In this document: positions 28,584 through 37,071 of the stretch, in pieces | How positions within the stretch are numbered: the first letter of the stretch is position 1 | Layout of the letters: the number at the start of each line of letters is the position of its first letter | NCBI GenBank assembly: GCA_963785585.1 | Contig: CAWAVW010000003.1 | Location: forward strand, 372,001-436,000 | DNA from: Palsa-295 sp963785585 | GTDB lineage: Bacteria; Acidobacteriota; Terriglobia; Acidiferrales; UBA7541 | Direction: 5' to 3' | DNA: 64,000 bases | Translations under genes and position numbers: made by a program | The notes under the pieces: generated by a model | What the model was told of the DNA's origin: nothing | Databases searched by the model: none | Seen by the model: the letters and a program-made list of their open reading frames with translations, nothing else

Positions 28584-28611
28584 TTGGTGCGTCGGCCCGC
28601 CGGCGTATAAT
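28584..28611 (+). promoter_or_regulatory. Promoter of the CDF transporter gene
   Basis: TTGGTG, 16-nt spacer, perfect TATAAT (28606-28611). The -10 box ends 6 nt before the GTG at 28618, so transcription should begin at or next to the start codon. Confidence 0.55.
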
Positions 28612-28617
28612 CGCGAT

Positions 28618-30030
28618 GTGTCCGCCACGCCCATCGAAATCGCGATTCACGAGAAGCGCGTGGCGGCGCTCGCCTCGATCGTCTCCGCCGTGGTTTTATT
28701 CGGCCTGAAAGTCTTTCTCGTCGTTCTCACCGGCAGCTTGGGTGTTTTGTCCGAAGCGATGCACTCGTTCCTGGATTTGCTGGCCGCGGCCATCACCTAT
28801 TTTTCCGTGCGGGTGGCGGATAAGCCGGCGGACGCGCAACATCTTTACGGCCACGGCAAGATCGAGAGCTTTTCCGCTTTCGTCGAAACCGCTCTGCTGC
28901 TGCTGACGGCCGTGTACATTATTTTTGAAGCCGTTCAGCGGCTGATTTTTCACGGCGCGCACATCCGCCCCAGTCTTTCCGCGATTTTGATTTTGGCCGG
29001 ATGCATGGGAATTGACTTCTTCCGTTCGCGCGCGCTCAAGCGAGTGGCCCGCAAATATCCCAGCGAAGCTCTCGAAGCCGACGCTCTGCACTTTTCCACC
29101 GATGTGTGGAGCACCTTCGTCGTCATCCTCGGAATCACCGGCGCGTGGCTGGGCCTGAAATTCGGCGTGCCCTGGTTGAGCCAGTTGGACGCAGTGGCGG
29201 CGCTGGTTGTGGCGGGAGTGATTATCTGGATCGGCTCGCGGCTGGGAAAACGAACGGCGGACGCCCTGCTGGACGTGGCCCCGCGCGGCTTGCGCGAACG
29301 AATCGAGCGCGCCGTGGACAAAACCGAAGGCGTGCTGCAATCCGAGCGCGTGCGGGTGCGGCGCGCCGGGCAACGCTACTTTGTGGACGTTACGATCAGC
29401 GTGCCGCGTACGGCGAGTCTGGAGCAGGCCCACGCCGCCAGCGAAGCCGTGGAAAAGGGGATCGCCCAAATTGTGCCGGCAGACGTCGTCGTGCACGTCG
29501 AACCACGAGCCAAGAGCGACGAAAATCTTTTTGAAACGATTCGCGCGCTCTCGCAGCGGCGCGGTCTGGCGGTACACGAGCTCTCGGCGCATCACTTCGA
29601 TGGGCGGCTCTTCATCGAGCTGCACCTCGAAGTGGACGAGGGCTCGACGTTGAAGCAGGCGCATCGCCGCGCGACCGAACTCGAAGAGGACATCCTCAAC
29701 GCAACCGACCCGCGCGCGTTTGTGAACATCCACATCGAGCCGCTGGGAACAAAGATTGCCGGCGCCGAGCAAATGAAGGACTTGACGCGGTCCGTGCAGG
29801 ATTATCTGAATTCACTGCAAGCGGAATATTCCGAACTGCTCGATTGCCACGACGTCCACGTGCGCAGCGTCGATCACAAGATTTTGGTTTCCTGCCACTG
29901 CGCGATGGACGGGGCGCTGGAGATTACCGCCGTGCACGACATAACTGCGGCGCTCGAAGACCGCGTGAAAGAACGATTCCCGCAGATTTTCCGGCTGACG
30001 ATACATCCCGAGCCGGTCGAGGAAAGCTGA
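28618..30030 (+). CDS. Cation diffusion facilitator transporter with extended C-terminus
   Basis: A 470-residue CDF protein with six membrane helices (about 15-210). The metal-site motifs H-x3-D occur twice: AMHSFLDLL (His49, Asp53) and ALHFSTDVW (His158, Asp162), suggesting zinc or iron/manganese efflux driven by protons. CDF proteins usually end after one cytoplasmic domain at about 300 residues. Here the tail of 260 residues appears to hold three successive alpha/beta metallochaperone-like domains (about 215-300, 305-375, 395-470). The GTG start follows a perfect TATAAT by 6 nt without a ribosome site. Confidence 0.9.
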   Translation: MSATPIEIAIHEKRVAALASIVSAVVLFGLKVFLVVLTGSLGVLSEAMHSFLDLLAAAITYFSVRVADKPADAQHLYGHGKIESFSAFVETALLLLTAVYIIFEAVQRLIFHGAHIRPSLSAILILAGCMGIDFFRSRALKRVARKYPSEALEADALHFSTDVWSTFVVILGITGAWLGLKFGVPWLSQLDAVAALVVAGVIIWIGSRLGKRTADALLDVAPRGLRERIERAVDKTEGVLQSERVRVRRAGQRYFVDVTISVPRTASLEQAHAASEAVEKGIAQIVPADVVVHVEPRAKSDENLFETIRALSQRRGLAVHELSAHHFDGRLFIELHLEVDEGSTLKQAHRRATELEEDILNATDPRAFVNIHIEPLGTKIAGAEQMKDLTRSVQDYLNSLQAEYSELLDCHDVHVRSVDHKILVSCHCAMDGALEITAVHDITAALEDRVKERFPQIFRLTIHPEPVEES

Positions 30031-30045
30031 AGCATTCGCGCCCGC

Positions 30046-31455
30046 TCATACGGCCCGCGTTCTCGAAAATACCTGCGCGGCCAGTGCAATCACCGCTGGA
30101 AAACATTCGAGCACGTACCGGGGTTCCGGGGTTTCTACGTACTTGGCAAAGAAAAGCGTGCGCACCAGGCAAAACGCCACCAGCAGTGAGACCCCAGGCC
30201 GCTGCCGGGCGATCCACACGCCGATCAAGGCCAGGACCACAAAGATGCCATTCACCACGGCCGCGCCGAGCGTCACCAGAAAGTCCGGACGATCGTCCTC
30301 CCATTCGCTTCGTAGCGGCCAGAGCTTCCCTGACGAAGGGAGCAGCTCCGTGCGCGGCGTAAACCACAGCGCGAGCGTCCGCTTCAATGGCACGGTTGCA
30401 TACGTCCGCAAGGGATGGCGCGCGGTTCGCTCGCTCGCCACTTCGCGGAACTTTGCGTCAAGCGCGGGATCGATCGTCAGCACGTCGTTGTATTCGTCCA
30501 GAATGTCGGACATGCGCTGGCGCTCCTCCGGCGAATCGAAGGCATAGGCGGGAACGTCGTCGATCGAAATTTCCTCGGAGTTTACTTTCCATTGGGTGAG
30601 GTACACGTCGCGGTAGCGCCACAGCCACGTATTCGTCCACGCCGTGAAACCCAGGGGAGTGTATTCGCCGGGAAGCTCGCTATAGCGCGGCGCCAGAAAT
30701 TGCACGTCATGCAAAGTGTGCCAATTTCGTGCCGCCCACGGAACGAGCGGCAGCAGCACGCCCACACCCATGAGCACTCCGGCACGAATCAATTTCAGCC
30801 AGTTCACCGGGCGCCACCATCGAACCGCGAGCAGCAGCCCTGCCGCGACGAGCAGAAGCGGCGTCTCCGGGCGAACGAGCGTCCCGAATCCAACCACGAT
30901 TCCCGAGAGAAAATACGGATTGCTTAGAAATCCGCTGGGAGCGGTACCGGAAGCGGCTCCCGGTCCCAGGTCTGTCTGCATCAAAACCAAAACCGCCACG
31001 GCCGTCAGAAAAATCACCAACGTTTCGGTAAGCACCACCGCTGTGTAGTTGCCCGTGAACGGGCAAAGCGCCGCCAGCCACACCCCGGCGATAAAAACGC
31101 GCCGCTTTCGCGTCTCCGGCGCAAGCCGGGTTGCGATCAGCGCGATTACGATGCACGTCGCCAAATCCAGCGCGACTTGCGCAAACATCGCCGCGCGGGT
31201 CGATTGCCCGGCAAACGCAAATACCGACGCCAGAAACGCCGGATACCCGGGAACGCGCATGTCCACCGGCGTGAGCACGCCATTCACCGGAAATCCGTAA
31301 ACGCCGTTCTTCAGCCAATTCCATGCCAGCTCGATGTAGAATGGAGCATCGCCTGAATCGGTGACCGGAAATTTCAGGACGAGGTAAACCCGCATCGCAC
31401 ACCCAGCCAGCAGCGCGAGCGCGACATTTCCACGCAGTTTATTTTGAGGGGTCAT
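30046..31455 (-). CDS. GT39/ArnT-like membrane glycosyltransferase
   Basis: A 469-residue protein with about ten hydrophobic helices. The first periplasmic loop has TDSGDAPFYIELAWNWLKNG, the acidic motif typical of dolichyl/undecaprenyl-phosphate-sugar-dependent transferases (GT39, ArnT, PMT). These move a sugar from a polyprenyl carrier onto lipid or protein on the outer side of the membrane. A longer soluble loop lies near 285-360. It is divergent from the GH18-NodB-GT2 fusion gene with 39 bp between starts, suggesting a shared role in envelope polysaccharide. Confidence 0.78.
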   Translation of the reverse strand: MTPQNKLRGNVALALLAGCAMRVYLVLKFPVTDSGDAPFYIELAWNWLKNGVYGFPVNGVLTPVDMRVPGYPAFLASVFAFAGQSTRAAMFAQVALDLATCIVIALIATRLAPETRKRRVFIAGVWLAALCPFTGNYTAVVLTETLVIFLTAVAVLVLMQTDLGPGAASGTAPSGFLSNPYFLSGIVVGFGTLVRPETPLLLVAAGLLLAVRWWRPVNWLKLIRAGVLMGVGVLLPLVPWAARNWHTLHDVQFLAPRYSELPGEYTPLGFTAWTNTWLWRYRDVYLTQWKVNSEEISIDDVPAYAFDSPEERQRMSDILDEYNDVLTIDPALDAKFREVASERTARHPLRTYATVPLKRTLALWFTPRTELLPSSGKLWPLRSEWEDDRPDFLVTLGAAVVNGIFVVLALIGVWIARQRPGVSLLVAFCLVRTLFFAKYVETPEPRYVLECFPAVIALAAQVFSRTRAV

Positions 31456-31494
31456 TGACAGCTATCTGGTCCGCGGCTAGCTTGGATTGCAAGT

Positions 31495-34400
31495 ATGCCT
31501 GAACGCAAGCCCATATTTTACGATCAGGAACGCCGTCGCTGGCGACGCACGCGCCGTGTGCTGGAGGTTACAGGCGGACTGTTCACCCTGATCCTGATCG
31601 TTTTCTTGATCAACGTGTTTAACAAGCCGGATTTGCCGGACATTTTGCAGGCGGCCACGCATTGGGGGATCCACGCCGTCCCCACGAAGACAAAACCAAA
31701 ACCCACCCGCCAGGGACGCAAACGCAAGATCGCCAACCTTGGTAAAGAACCGCAGAATTACGACCCTCTTCGCGCGGCGTTCTACGTGAGCGACGATCCC
31801 ACCAGCCTCGCTTCCTTGCAATTGCACTATCGCGACATCGATTTGCTGATTCCCGAAGCGCTTCACGCGTTTCAATCCGATGGCAGCCTGCAGATCGAGC
31901 CCGATCCGAAACTCACCAACTGGCTGCAGACCAGCGGCGTGGAACTTCCCATGATGCCGATGGTCAACAACTACGACGGGAAAGATTGGAACGTCAAGGA
32001 ACTGGCGCAAATGCTGGCGCATCCCGAGGCGCGCGCCAGGCTCTCCAAAGCTCTTGCGGATTTTGTGGTCAGCCAGCATCAAGCCGGCGTCGTTGTGGAT
32101 TTCGAGCTGATCGAACAGGCCACGCAGCCGGACTTTGCAAAGTTCATTCACGACCTGGCGTCCGCCTTGCACGCAGCTAATCTGAAATTGATGGTTGCGC
32201 TGCCCGCGGCGGACTGGAGCTACGACTACAAATACATTTCGTCGCAAGCCGATGCCGTGATCCTGATGAATTACGATCTTCACTACCCCACTTCCGATCC
32301 CGGCCCGATCGCTTCGCAGGATTGGTTCGAGCGCAACATCGAAAATATCCTGAAGATCGTGCCCGCCGACAAAATCGTGATGGGCATCGCCAATTACGGC
32401 TACGACTGGCCGACGAAGACGAAAGCAAACCCGCATCCCGTCGCGACGGGTGTTACGTTCCAACAGGCCATCATCACCGCCGTCGAATCGGAATCGGATG
32501 TCACGTTCGATGCCGACACGCTCAATCCTCATTATTCCTACGCGGACGAGCAAAACAACATTCACACCGTCTGGATGCTCGACGGCGTGACCGGCTACAA
32601 CCAGCTGCGTGCAGCGGAACGGCAGGGAGTTCGCGGCACAGCGCTGTGGCGGCTGGGCATGGAAGACCCATCGATCTGGTCGATTTGGGACGCCACGCAT
32701 CCGGACGACGCGATCCGCGCCAAGATTGAAGAGGTCCCGCCCGGATACGATTTGATCATCGAGGGCGCCGGCGATATCTGGCGCATCACCGCCACGCCGC
32801 AAAGCGGCCGCCGCACGTTTGACTACGACGCCTCGTCCGACATTTTCGACGACGAGTCGTACCAGAGCTATCCGCTTTCCTGGCGCATCCAGGCCATGGG
32901 CCTGCAGCCTCACAAGCTCGCGCTCACGTTTGACGACGGCCCCGATCCGGAATGGACGCCGAAAATTCTGCAAATTCTGAAAGACAAGAACGTTCCTGCG
33001 GCATTTTTTGTTATCGGCGAATCCGCCAACCAGTACACCGGGCTCGTCCGCCAGGAATATCAGCAGGGAAATGAAGTCGGCAACCACACCTTCACGCATC
33101 CGGATTTCGAGACGATTTCCAAATCGCAGTTGCAGATCGAATTGAACTTAACCGAGCTGTTGCTCGAAAGTAATTTGGGCGTGAAGACGCTGCTGTTCCG
33201 CCCGCCGTACGGCATCGACCACCAGCCCGAAACCGCCAGCGAAATTCAGATGCTGCCGATTCCCCAGGCCATGGGGTACATCATCGTCGGAGCGCAAATC
33301 GACCCGCACGATTGGGGCGAGGGCGACGGACTTCCTCCGGCGAAAGCCGACGTGCTCGTTCAGCGCGTGCTTGCCGATACCGCCAAGGGCCGCGGCAACA
33401 TTATTCTGAATCACGACGGCGGCGGCGACCGCAGCCAGACCGTAATTGCCTTGCCGCAAATCATCGATCAGCTTCGTGCCAAGGGCTACGAATTTGTTTC
33501 CGTCTCCGATTTGCTGAACCAAACGCGCGCGCAGGTGATGCCTCCGCTGTCGCACGAGGAATGGCTGCTGGTCCGCGCCGATGCCTTCATTTTTGAAGTG
33601 TTCCGCTGGTTCCGCGGCGGGATCGCATTTATTTTCATGGCTGGGATTTTGCTGGTGAGCGCTCGTGCGCTCATCGTCGGTCTGCTCGCGCTGATTGAAA
33701 AGCTGCGTCCCGCGCCGTCCGATCATCCGGAATACAAACCGCAGGTCACGGTGCTTGTGCCCGCGTACAACGAAGAAGCCGCCATTGTGCAGACCGTCAG
33801 CTCGGCGCTTGCCTGCGATTACCCGAATCTCGAGGTTCTCGTGGTCGATGACGGCTCCAAGGATCGCACCGCTGAGTTGGTGCGGACGAATTTCGGCTCG
33901 GATCCCCGCGTACGCCTGATTCAGCAGCCCAATCGGGGCAAGCCCTCCGCGTTGAACCACGGCCTTGCCGAAGCTACGGGCGAAATCATCGTTTCGATCG
34001 ATGGCGATACGGTTGTTGATCCGGAAGCGATTCCGCGCCTGGTTCGGCATTTTGCCGATCCCAGGGTCGGCGCCGTGGCCGGCAACGTAAAGGTGATGAA
34101 CCGCAATCGCTGGCTCACGCGCTGGCAGGCGCTGGAGTACATCACCAGCCAGAACCTGGAAAAGCGCGCATTCGATTTGCTGAATTGCATTCCCGTCGTT
34201 CCGGGCGCGGTGGGAGCGTGGCGTACGAGTTTGCTTCGCGAAAAGCACGGATTTTCCGGAGATACCGTAGCGGAAGACACCGACCTGACCCTGACGATTC
34301 GCCGCGACGGCTGGAAAATTTTGTATGACGAAGAGGCGATCGGCCGCACCGAAGTTCCAGAGACCGTGGAAACTTTGATTCGCCAGCGTTTCCGCTGGAC

Positions 34401-34866
34401 CTTCGGAACCTTGCAGGCCGTTTGGAAACATCGCGACGCGACCGGCAAGCCGCGCTACGGCACGCTTGGCTGGATTGCGATTCCCAATATTTTTCTTTTT
34501 CAGATCATTCTGCCGATGGTTTCGCCGATCATCGACTTATTGTTCCTGCTGTCGCTCGCTCTGTGGGGGCTTGGTCAACTGCGAATCGCGCGGTTGCCGC
34601 AATTGTGGACACTGCAAGACGTGGAGCGCTCGCTGATCTTTTTCGCCATCTTCATGTTGATCGACTTGCTTACGTGCGTCGTCGCCTTCGCGCTCGAAAA
34701 GGGCGAAGACTGGACGTTGCTGGCGCCTCTGATTCTTCAGCGCTTTTATTACCGGCAAATGATGTACGTCGTGTTGTTCCGCGCCTTGAAAGAGGCCGTC
34801 AGCGGCCGGCCGGTCGGCTGGCGCGGCGTCGAGCCGCAACTGCCGACGCCCGCTACAAATCCCTGA
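31495..34866 (+). CDS. GH18 - NodB deacetylase - GT2 synthase fusion protein
   Basis: A 1123-residue protein with three enzyme modules. A membrane helix (24-44) leads to a GH18-type barrel (about 85-415) with VVVDFE near 201, which keeps the Asp and catalytic Glu of D-x2-D-x-E but not the first Asp. A NodB polysaccharide deacetylase follows (about 470-690) with LTFDDGPDPE, HTFTHPD and FRPPYG. After a helix near 705-730 comes a processive GT2 domain (about 745-970) with VLVPAYNEE, DGSKDRT, SIDGDT, EDTDLT and QRFRW, then C-terminal helices. It looks like a single-chain machine that makes, deacetylates and trims a beta-linked aminosugar polymer. Confidence 0.92.
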   Translation: MPERKPIFYDQERRRWRRTRRVLEVTGGLFTLILIVFLINVFNKPDLPDILQAATHWGIHAVPTKTKPKPTRQGRKRKIANLGKEPQNYDPLRAAFYVSDDPTSLASLQLHYRDIDLLIPEALHAFQSDGSLQIEPDPKLTNWLQTSGVELPMMPMVNNYDGKDWNVKELAQMLAHPEARARLSKALADFVVSQHQAGVVVDFELIEQATQPDFAKFIHDLASALHAANLKLMVALPAADWSYDYKYISSQADAVILMNYDLHYPTSDPGPIASQDWFERNIENILKIVPADKIVMGIANYGYDWPTKTKANPHPVATGVTFQQAIITAVESESDVTFDADTLNPHYSYADEQNNIHTVWMLDGVTGYNQLRAAERQGVRGTALWRLGMEDPSIWSIWDATHPDDAIRAKIEEVPPGYDLIIEGAGDIWRITATPQSGRRTFDYDASSDIFDDESYQSYPLSWRIQAMGLQPHKLALTFDDGPDPEWTPKILQILKDKNVPAAFFVIGESANQYTGLVRQEYQQGNEVGNHTFTHPDFETISKSQLQIELNLTELLLESNLGVKTLLFRPPYGIDHQPETASEIQMLPIPQAMGYIIVGAQIDPHDWGEGDGLPPAKADVLVQRVLADTAKGRGNIILNHDGGGDRSQTVIALPQIIDQLRAKGYEFVSVSDLLNQTRAQVMPPLSHEEWLLVRADAFIFEVFRWFRGGIAFIFMAGILLVSARALIVGLLALIEKLRPAPSDHPEYKPQVTVLVPAYNEEAAIVQTVSSALACDYPNLEVLVVDDGSKDRTAELVRTNFGSDPRVRLIQQPNRGKPSALNHGLAEATGEIIVSIDGDTVVDPEAIPRLVRHFADPRVGAVAGNVKVMNRNRWLTRWQALEYITSQNLEKRAFDLLNCIPVVPGAVGAWRTSLLREKHGFSGDTVAEDTDLTLTIRRDGWKILYDEEAIGRTEVPETVETLIRQRFRWTFGTLQAVWKHRDATGKPRYGTLGWIAIPNIFLFQIILPMVSPIIDLLFLLSLALWGLGQLRIARLPQLWTLQDVERSLIFFAIFMLIDLLTCVVAFALEKGEDWTLLAPLILQRFYYRQMMYVVLFRALKEAVSGRPVGWRGVEPQLPTPATNP

Positions 34867-34907
34867 TTCGCGCGGTGTGCGGCGAAATAATCGCACCCGC
34901 CTACCAA

Positions 34908-35369
34908 TCACCCAGCCTGCAACGCCGCCAGCACTTCCGCGCCGTGGCCTTTCGGCGTCACGTTGTTCCAGATCTTCCGGATCTTGCCGTCCGTGCCGAT
35001 CCAAAACGTCATTCGCACGATTCCCAGGAAAGTTTTGCCCAGGAAGCTCTTCATCCGTCGCGCATCGTAAGCCGAAATCACTTTGTATTCCGTGTCCGCA
35101 AGCAGCGGAAAATTCAGGTGGTGCTTTTCCTTGAAATGGGTCTGGGCTTCAACGGTGTCCGCGCTGCATCCGATAATCGCCGTATTCAGCGCTTCAAATT
35201 TCTTGATGTCGTTGCGAAATGCGTTCGCTTCATGAACGCAGCCCGGCGTATTCGCCTTCGGATAAAAATACAGAATCACGTTCTTGCCATTGTAGTCCGC
35301 GAGCGAAACCGTCGATCCGTCGTCCGCCGTCGCGGTGAAACACGGTGCCTTGTCGCCTTCATTCAACAT
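34908..35369 (-). CDS. bcp: Thioredoxin-dependent peroxiredoxin, Bcp/PrxQ type
   Basis: A 153-residue protein that reduces H2O2 and organic hydroperoxides. The peroxidatic Cys lies in YPKANTPGCVHEANAFRND (Cys44). Many Bcp proteins have a resolving Cys five residues later; here that position is Asn, so this is a 1-Cys form or uses another Cys such as that in IIGCSADT. Other family segments: LLADTEYKV and FWIGTDGKI. It lies 31 bp upstream of gatB on the same strand only in map order; gatB is transcribed toward it. Confidence 0.93.
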   Translation of the reverse strand: MLNEGDKAPCFTATADDGSTVSLADYNGKNVILYFYPKANTPGCVHEANAFRNDIKKFEALNTAIIGCSADTVEAQTHFKEKHHLNFPLLADTEYKVISAYDARRMKSFLGKTFLGIVRMTFWIGTDGKIRKIWNNVTPKGHGAEVLAALQAG

Positions 35370-35400
35370 GAGAGCTTCTCCGCTTGTAGAAAGAGTGGGC

Positions 35401-36891
35401 CTACGCGCCTGCCAGCACGCGTTTTAGAATTTCATGCACGGTTTGCGGGTTCGCCTGACCCCGCGTTTCCTTCATCACCTGGCCGACGAAGAATTTGAAT
35501 ACGCCTTCGCTTCCGGATTTGTACTTCGCCAGATTGTCCGGACTTTTCGCCACCACGGCGCGGGCGATCGTTTCGATCGCGCTGGTGTCCGAAATCTGCG
35601 CCAGCCCTTCGGATGCGATAATGTCCGCGGGCTTTTTGCCCGTATCAAACATCGCCGCAAACACTTTCTTGCCGCTCGCCGCGGTGATTTCGCCGCGCTG
35701 CACGATCGCCAGCAATTCCGCGAGCGCCGCCGGTGCCACCGGGCAATCTTCAATTTCTTTCTGCGCGTCGTTCAATCGCCGCAGCAGCTCCACGGAAATC
35801 CAGCTCGCTGCCGCTTTGGGCGGGGCGCCTGCACGTACGGCTGCTTCGAAATAATCCGCCAGCGCGCGCGTGGCGGTCAGCACCCCCGCGTCGTACGCTG
35901 CCACGCCGTGCTCGCTGATAAACCGTTGCCGGCGCGCTTCGGGCAGCTCGGGCATCGCGCCGCGAACCTCCGCCACAAACGCCGCGGACGCTTTCACCGG
36001 CAATAGGTCGGGATCGGGAAAATACCGGTAATCGTGCGCGAATTCCTTCGAACGCATCGACTCGGTTCTTCCCGCCGCCACGTTCCACAGCCGCGTTTCC
36101 TGCACGATCGTTCCGCCGGCTTCGAGCACTCCGATTTGCCGCACGATTTCGTATTCCAGCGCATGCGCCAGATAGCGGAACGAATTCAGGTTCTTGGCTT
36201 CCACTTTCGTTCCGAATTTCGGCGCGCCGCGCAGCCGCACGCTCACGTTCGCGTCGCAACGCAGCGAACCCTCTTCCATGTTGCAGTCGCTCACCTCGGT
36301 GTACTGAAGCACTTGTTTCAGCGTCGTCAAATAGGAATACGCTTCGGCGGGCGTGCGAATATCAGGCTCGGAGACGATTTCCGCCAGCGGCATCCCGCAC
36401 CGGTTGTAATCGATGTAGCTCCAGCGGTCCGAATCGGCGAAGCCTTCGTGTAGATTCTTGGCGGCATCTTCTTCCATGTGAAGGCGCGTGATACCAATGC
36501 GTTTCGTCGAGCCATCCACGTCGATATCCAGCCAGCCGTTCACCGCCAGCGGCAATTCGTACTGCGAAATTTGGTAGCCCTTCGGAAGGTCGGGATAAAA
36601 ATAATTTTTGCGCGCAAAAACGGAGTGCTCTTGCACCGTGCAGTTCAGAGCCAGCGAAGCGCGCGTGGCTAGCTCGCGAGCTTTGCCGTTGAAAACGGGC
36701 AGCGCCCCCGGCAGTCCCAGGCATACCGGACACGTGTTCGCGTTCGGCGCATTGCCGAAGCGTGTCGAACATCCGCAGAACGCTTTTGTGACCGTCTTGA
36801 GCTGGACGTGCACCTCCAGCCCGATGACGGGCTCATACTTCGCCATCAACTCCGGCGAGATGCTGAGTTCCTCTTTCGCGGTTGGGTTCAT
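35401..36891 (-). CDS. gatB: Aspartyl/glutamyl-tRNA amidotransferase subunit B
   Basis: GatB is the kinase/transamidase-binding subunit of GatCAB, which converts Glu-tRNA(Gln) (and Asp-tRNA(Asn)) to the amide form. Signature segments are YEPVIGLEVHVQL, CGCSTRFG and CPVCLGLPG (the zinc Cys set), HMEEDAAK, and the C-terminal GatB/Yqey domain (GEITAASGKKVFAAMF). The ATG at 36891 gives 496 residues and lies 11 nt after an extended -10 (TGG-TATACT, 36903-36908), so the leader is very short. In-frame Mets at 36912 and 36846 are alternatives. gatA and gatC are not in the window. Confidence 0.95.
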   Translation of the reverse strand: MNPTAKEELSISPELMAKYEPVIGLEVHVQLKTVTKAFCGCSTRFGNAPNANTCPVCLGLPGALPVFNGKARELATRASLALNCTVQEHSVFARKNYFYPDLPKGYQISQYELPLAVNGWLDIDVDGSTKRIGITRLHMEEDAAKNLHEGFADSDRWSYIDYNRCGMPLAEIVSEPDIRTPAEAYSYLTTLKQVLQYTEVSDCNMEEGSLRCDANVSVRLRGAPKFGTKVEAKNLNSFRYLAHALEYEIVRQIGVLEAGGTIVQETRLWNVAAGRTESMRSKEFAHDYRYFPDPDLLPVKASAAFVAEVRGAMPELPEARRQRFISEHGVAAYDAGVLTATRALADYFEAAVRAGAPPKAAASWISVELLRRLNDAQKEIEDCPVAPAALAELLAIVQRGEITAASGKKVFAAMFDTGKKPADIIASEGLAQISDTSAIETIARAVVAKSPDNLAKYKSGSEGVFKFFVGQVMKETRGQANPQTVHEILKRVLAGA

Positions 36892-36902
36892 CGGAAAACG
36901 CA

Positions 36903-36908
36903 AGTATA
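36903..36908 (-). promoter_or_regulatory. Extended -10 promoter of gatB
   Basis: TGG-TATACT on the minus strand, 5/6 in the hexamer with TG at the extended position, no -35. The predicted start is about 5 nt before the ATG. Confidence 0.45.
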
Positions 36909-37021
36909 CCATCCGCGCAAAAATCGCGCTTCCGCCGGAAACAGGCTTGGTCTGGCCAAATGGGACGCGCGCAGTCGCCGAACTCCCAGCAAATTCTCAG
37001 CAAATTACCAGACGAGCGAAT

Positions 37022-37049
37022 CGAGGCAGCCCTCCACGGCGCTGCCTCG
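37022..37049 (-). repeat. Strong hairpin after btuB
   Basis: CGAGGCAGC and GCTGCCTCG form a perfect 9-bp stem with a 10-nt loop, starting 22 nt past the TonB-receptor stop. There is no U-tract, so it is not a standard intrinsic terminator, but it may protect or end the btuB transcript. Confidence 0.45.
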
Positions 37050-37071
37050 TCCGCTCACCCGCCGGCTGTGG

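Noticed and set aside
31477..33099. Minus-strand frame of 540 codons opposite the GH18-NodB-GT2 gene
   Set aside because: It is fully antisense to an unmistakable multidomain enzyme and reads as Arg/His/Val-rich shadow sequence.
37022..37049. Hairpin after btuB as an intrinsic terminator
   Set aside because: The stem is strong but no U-tract follows on either strand, so I list it only as a hairpin.
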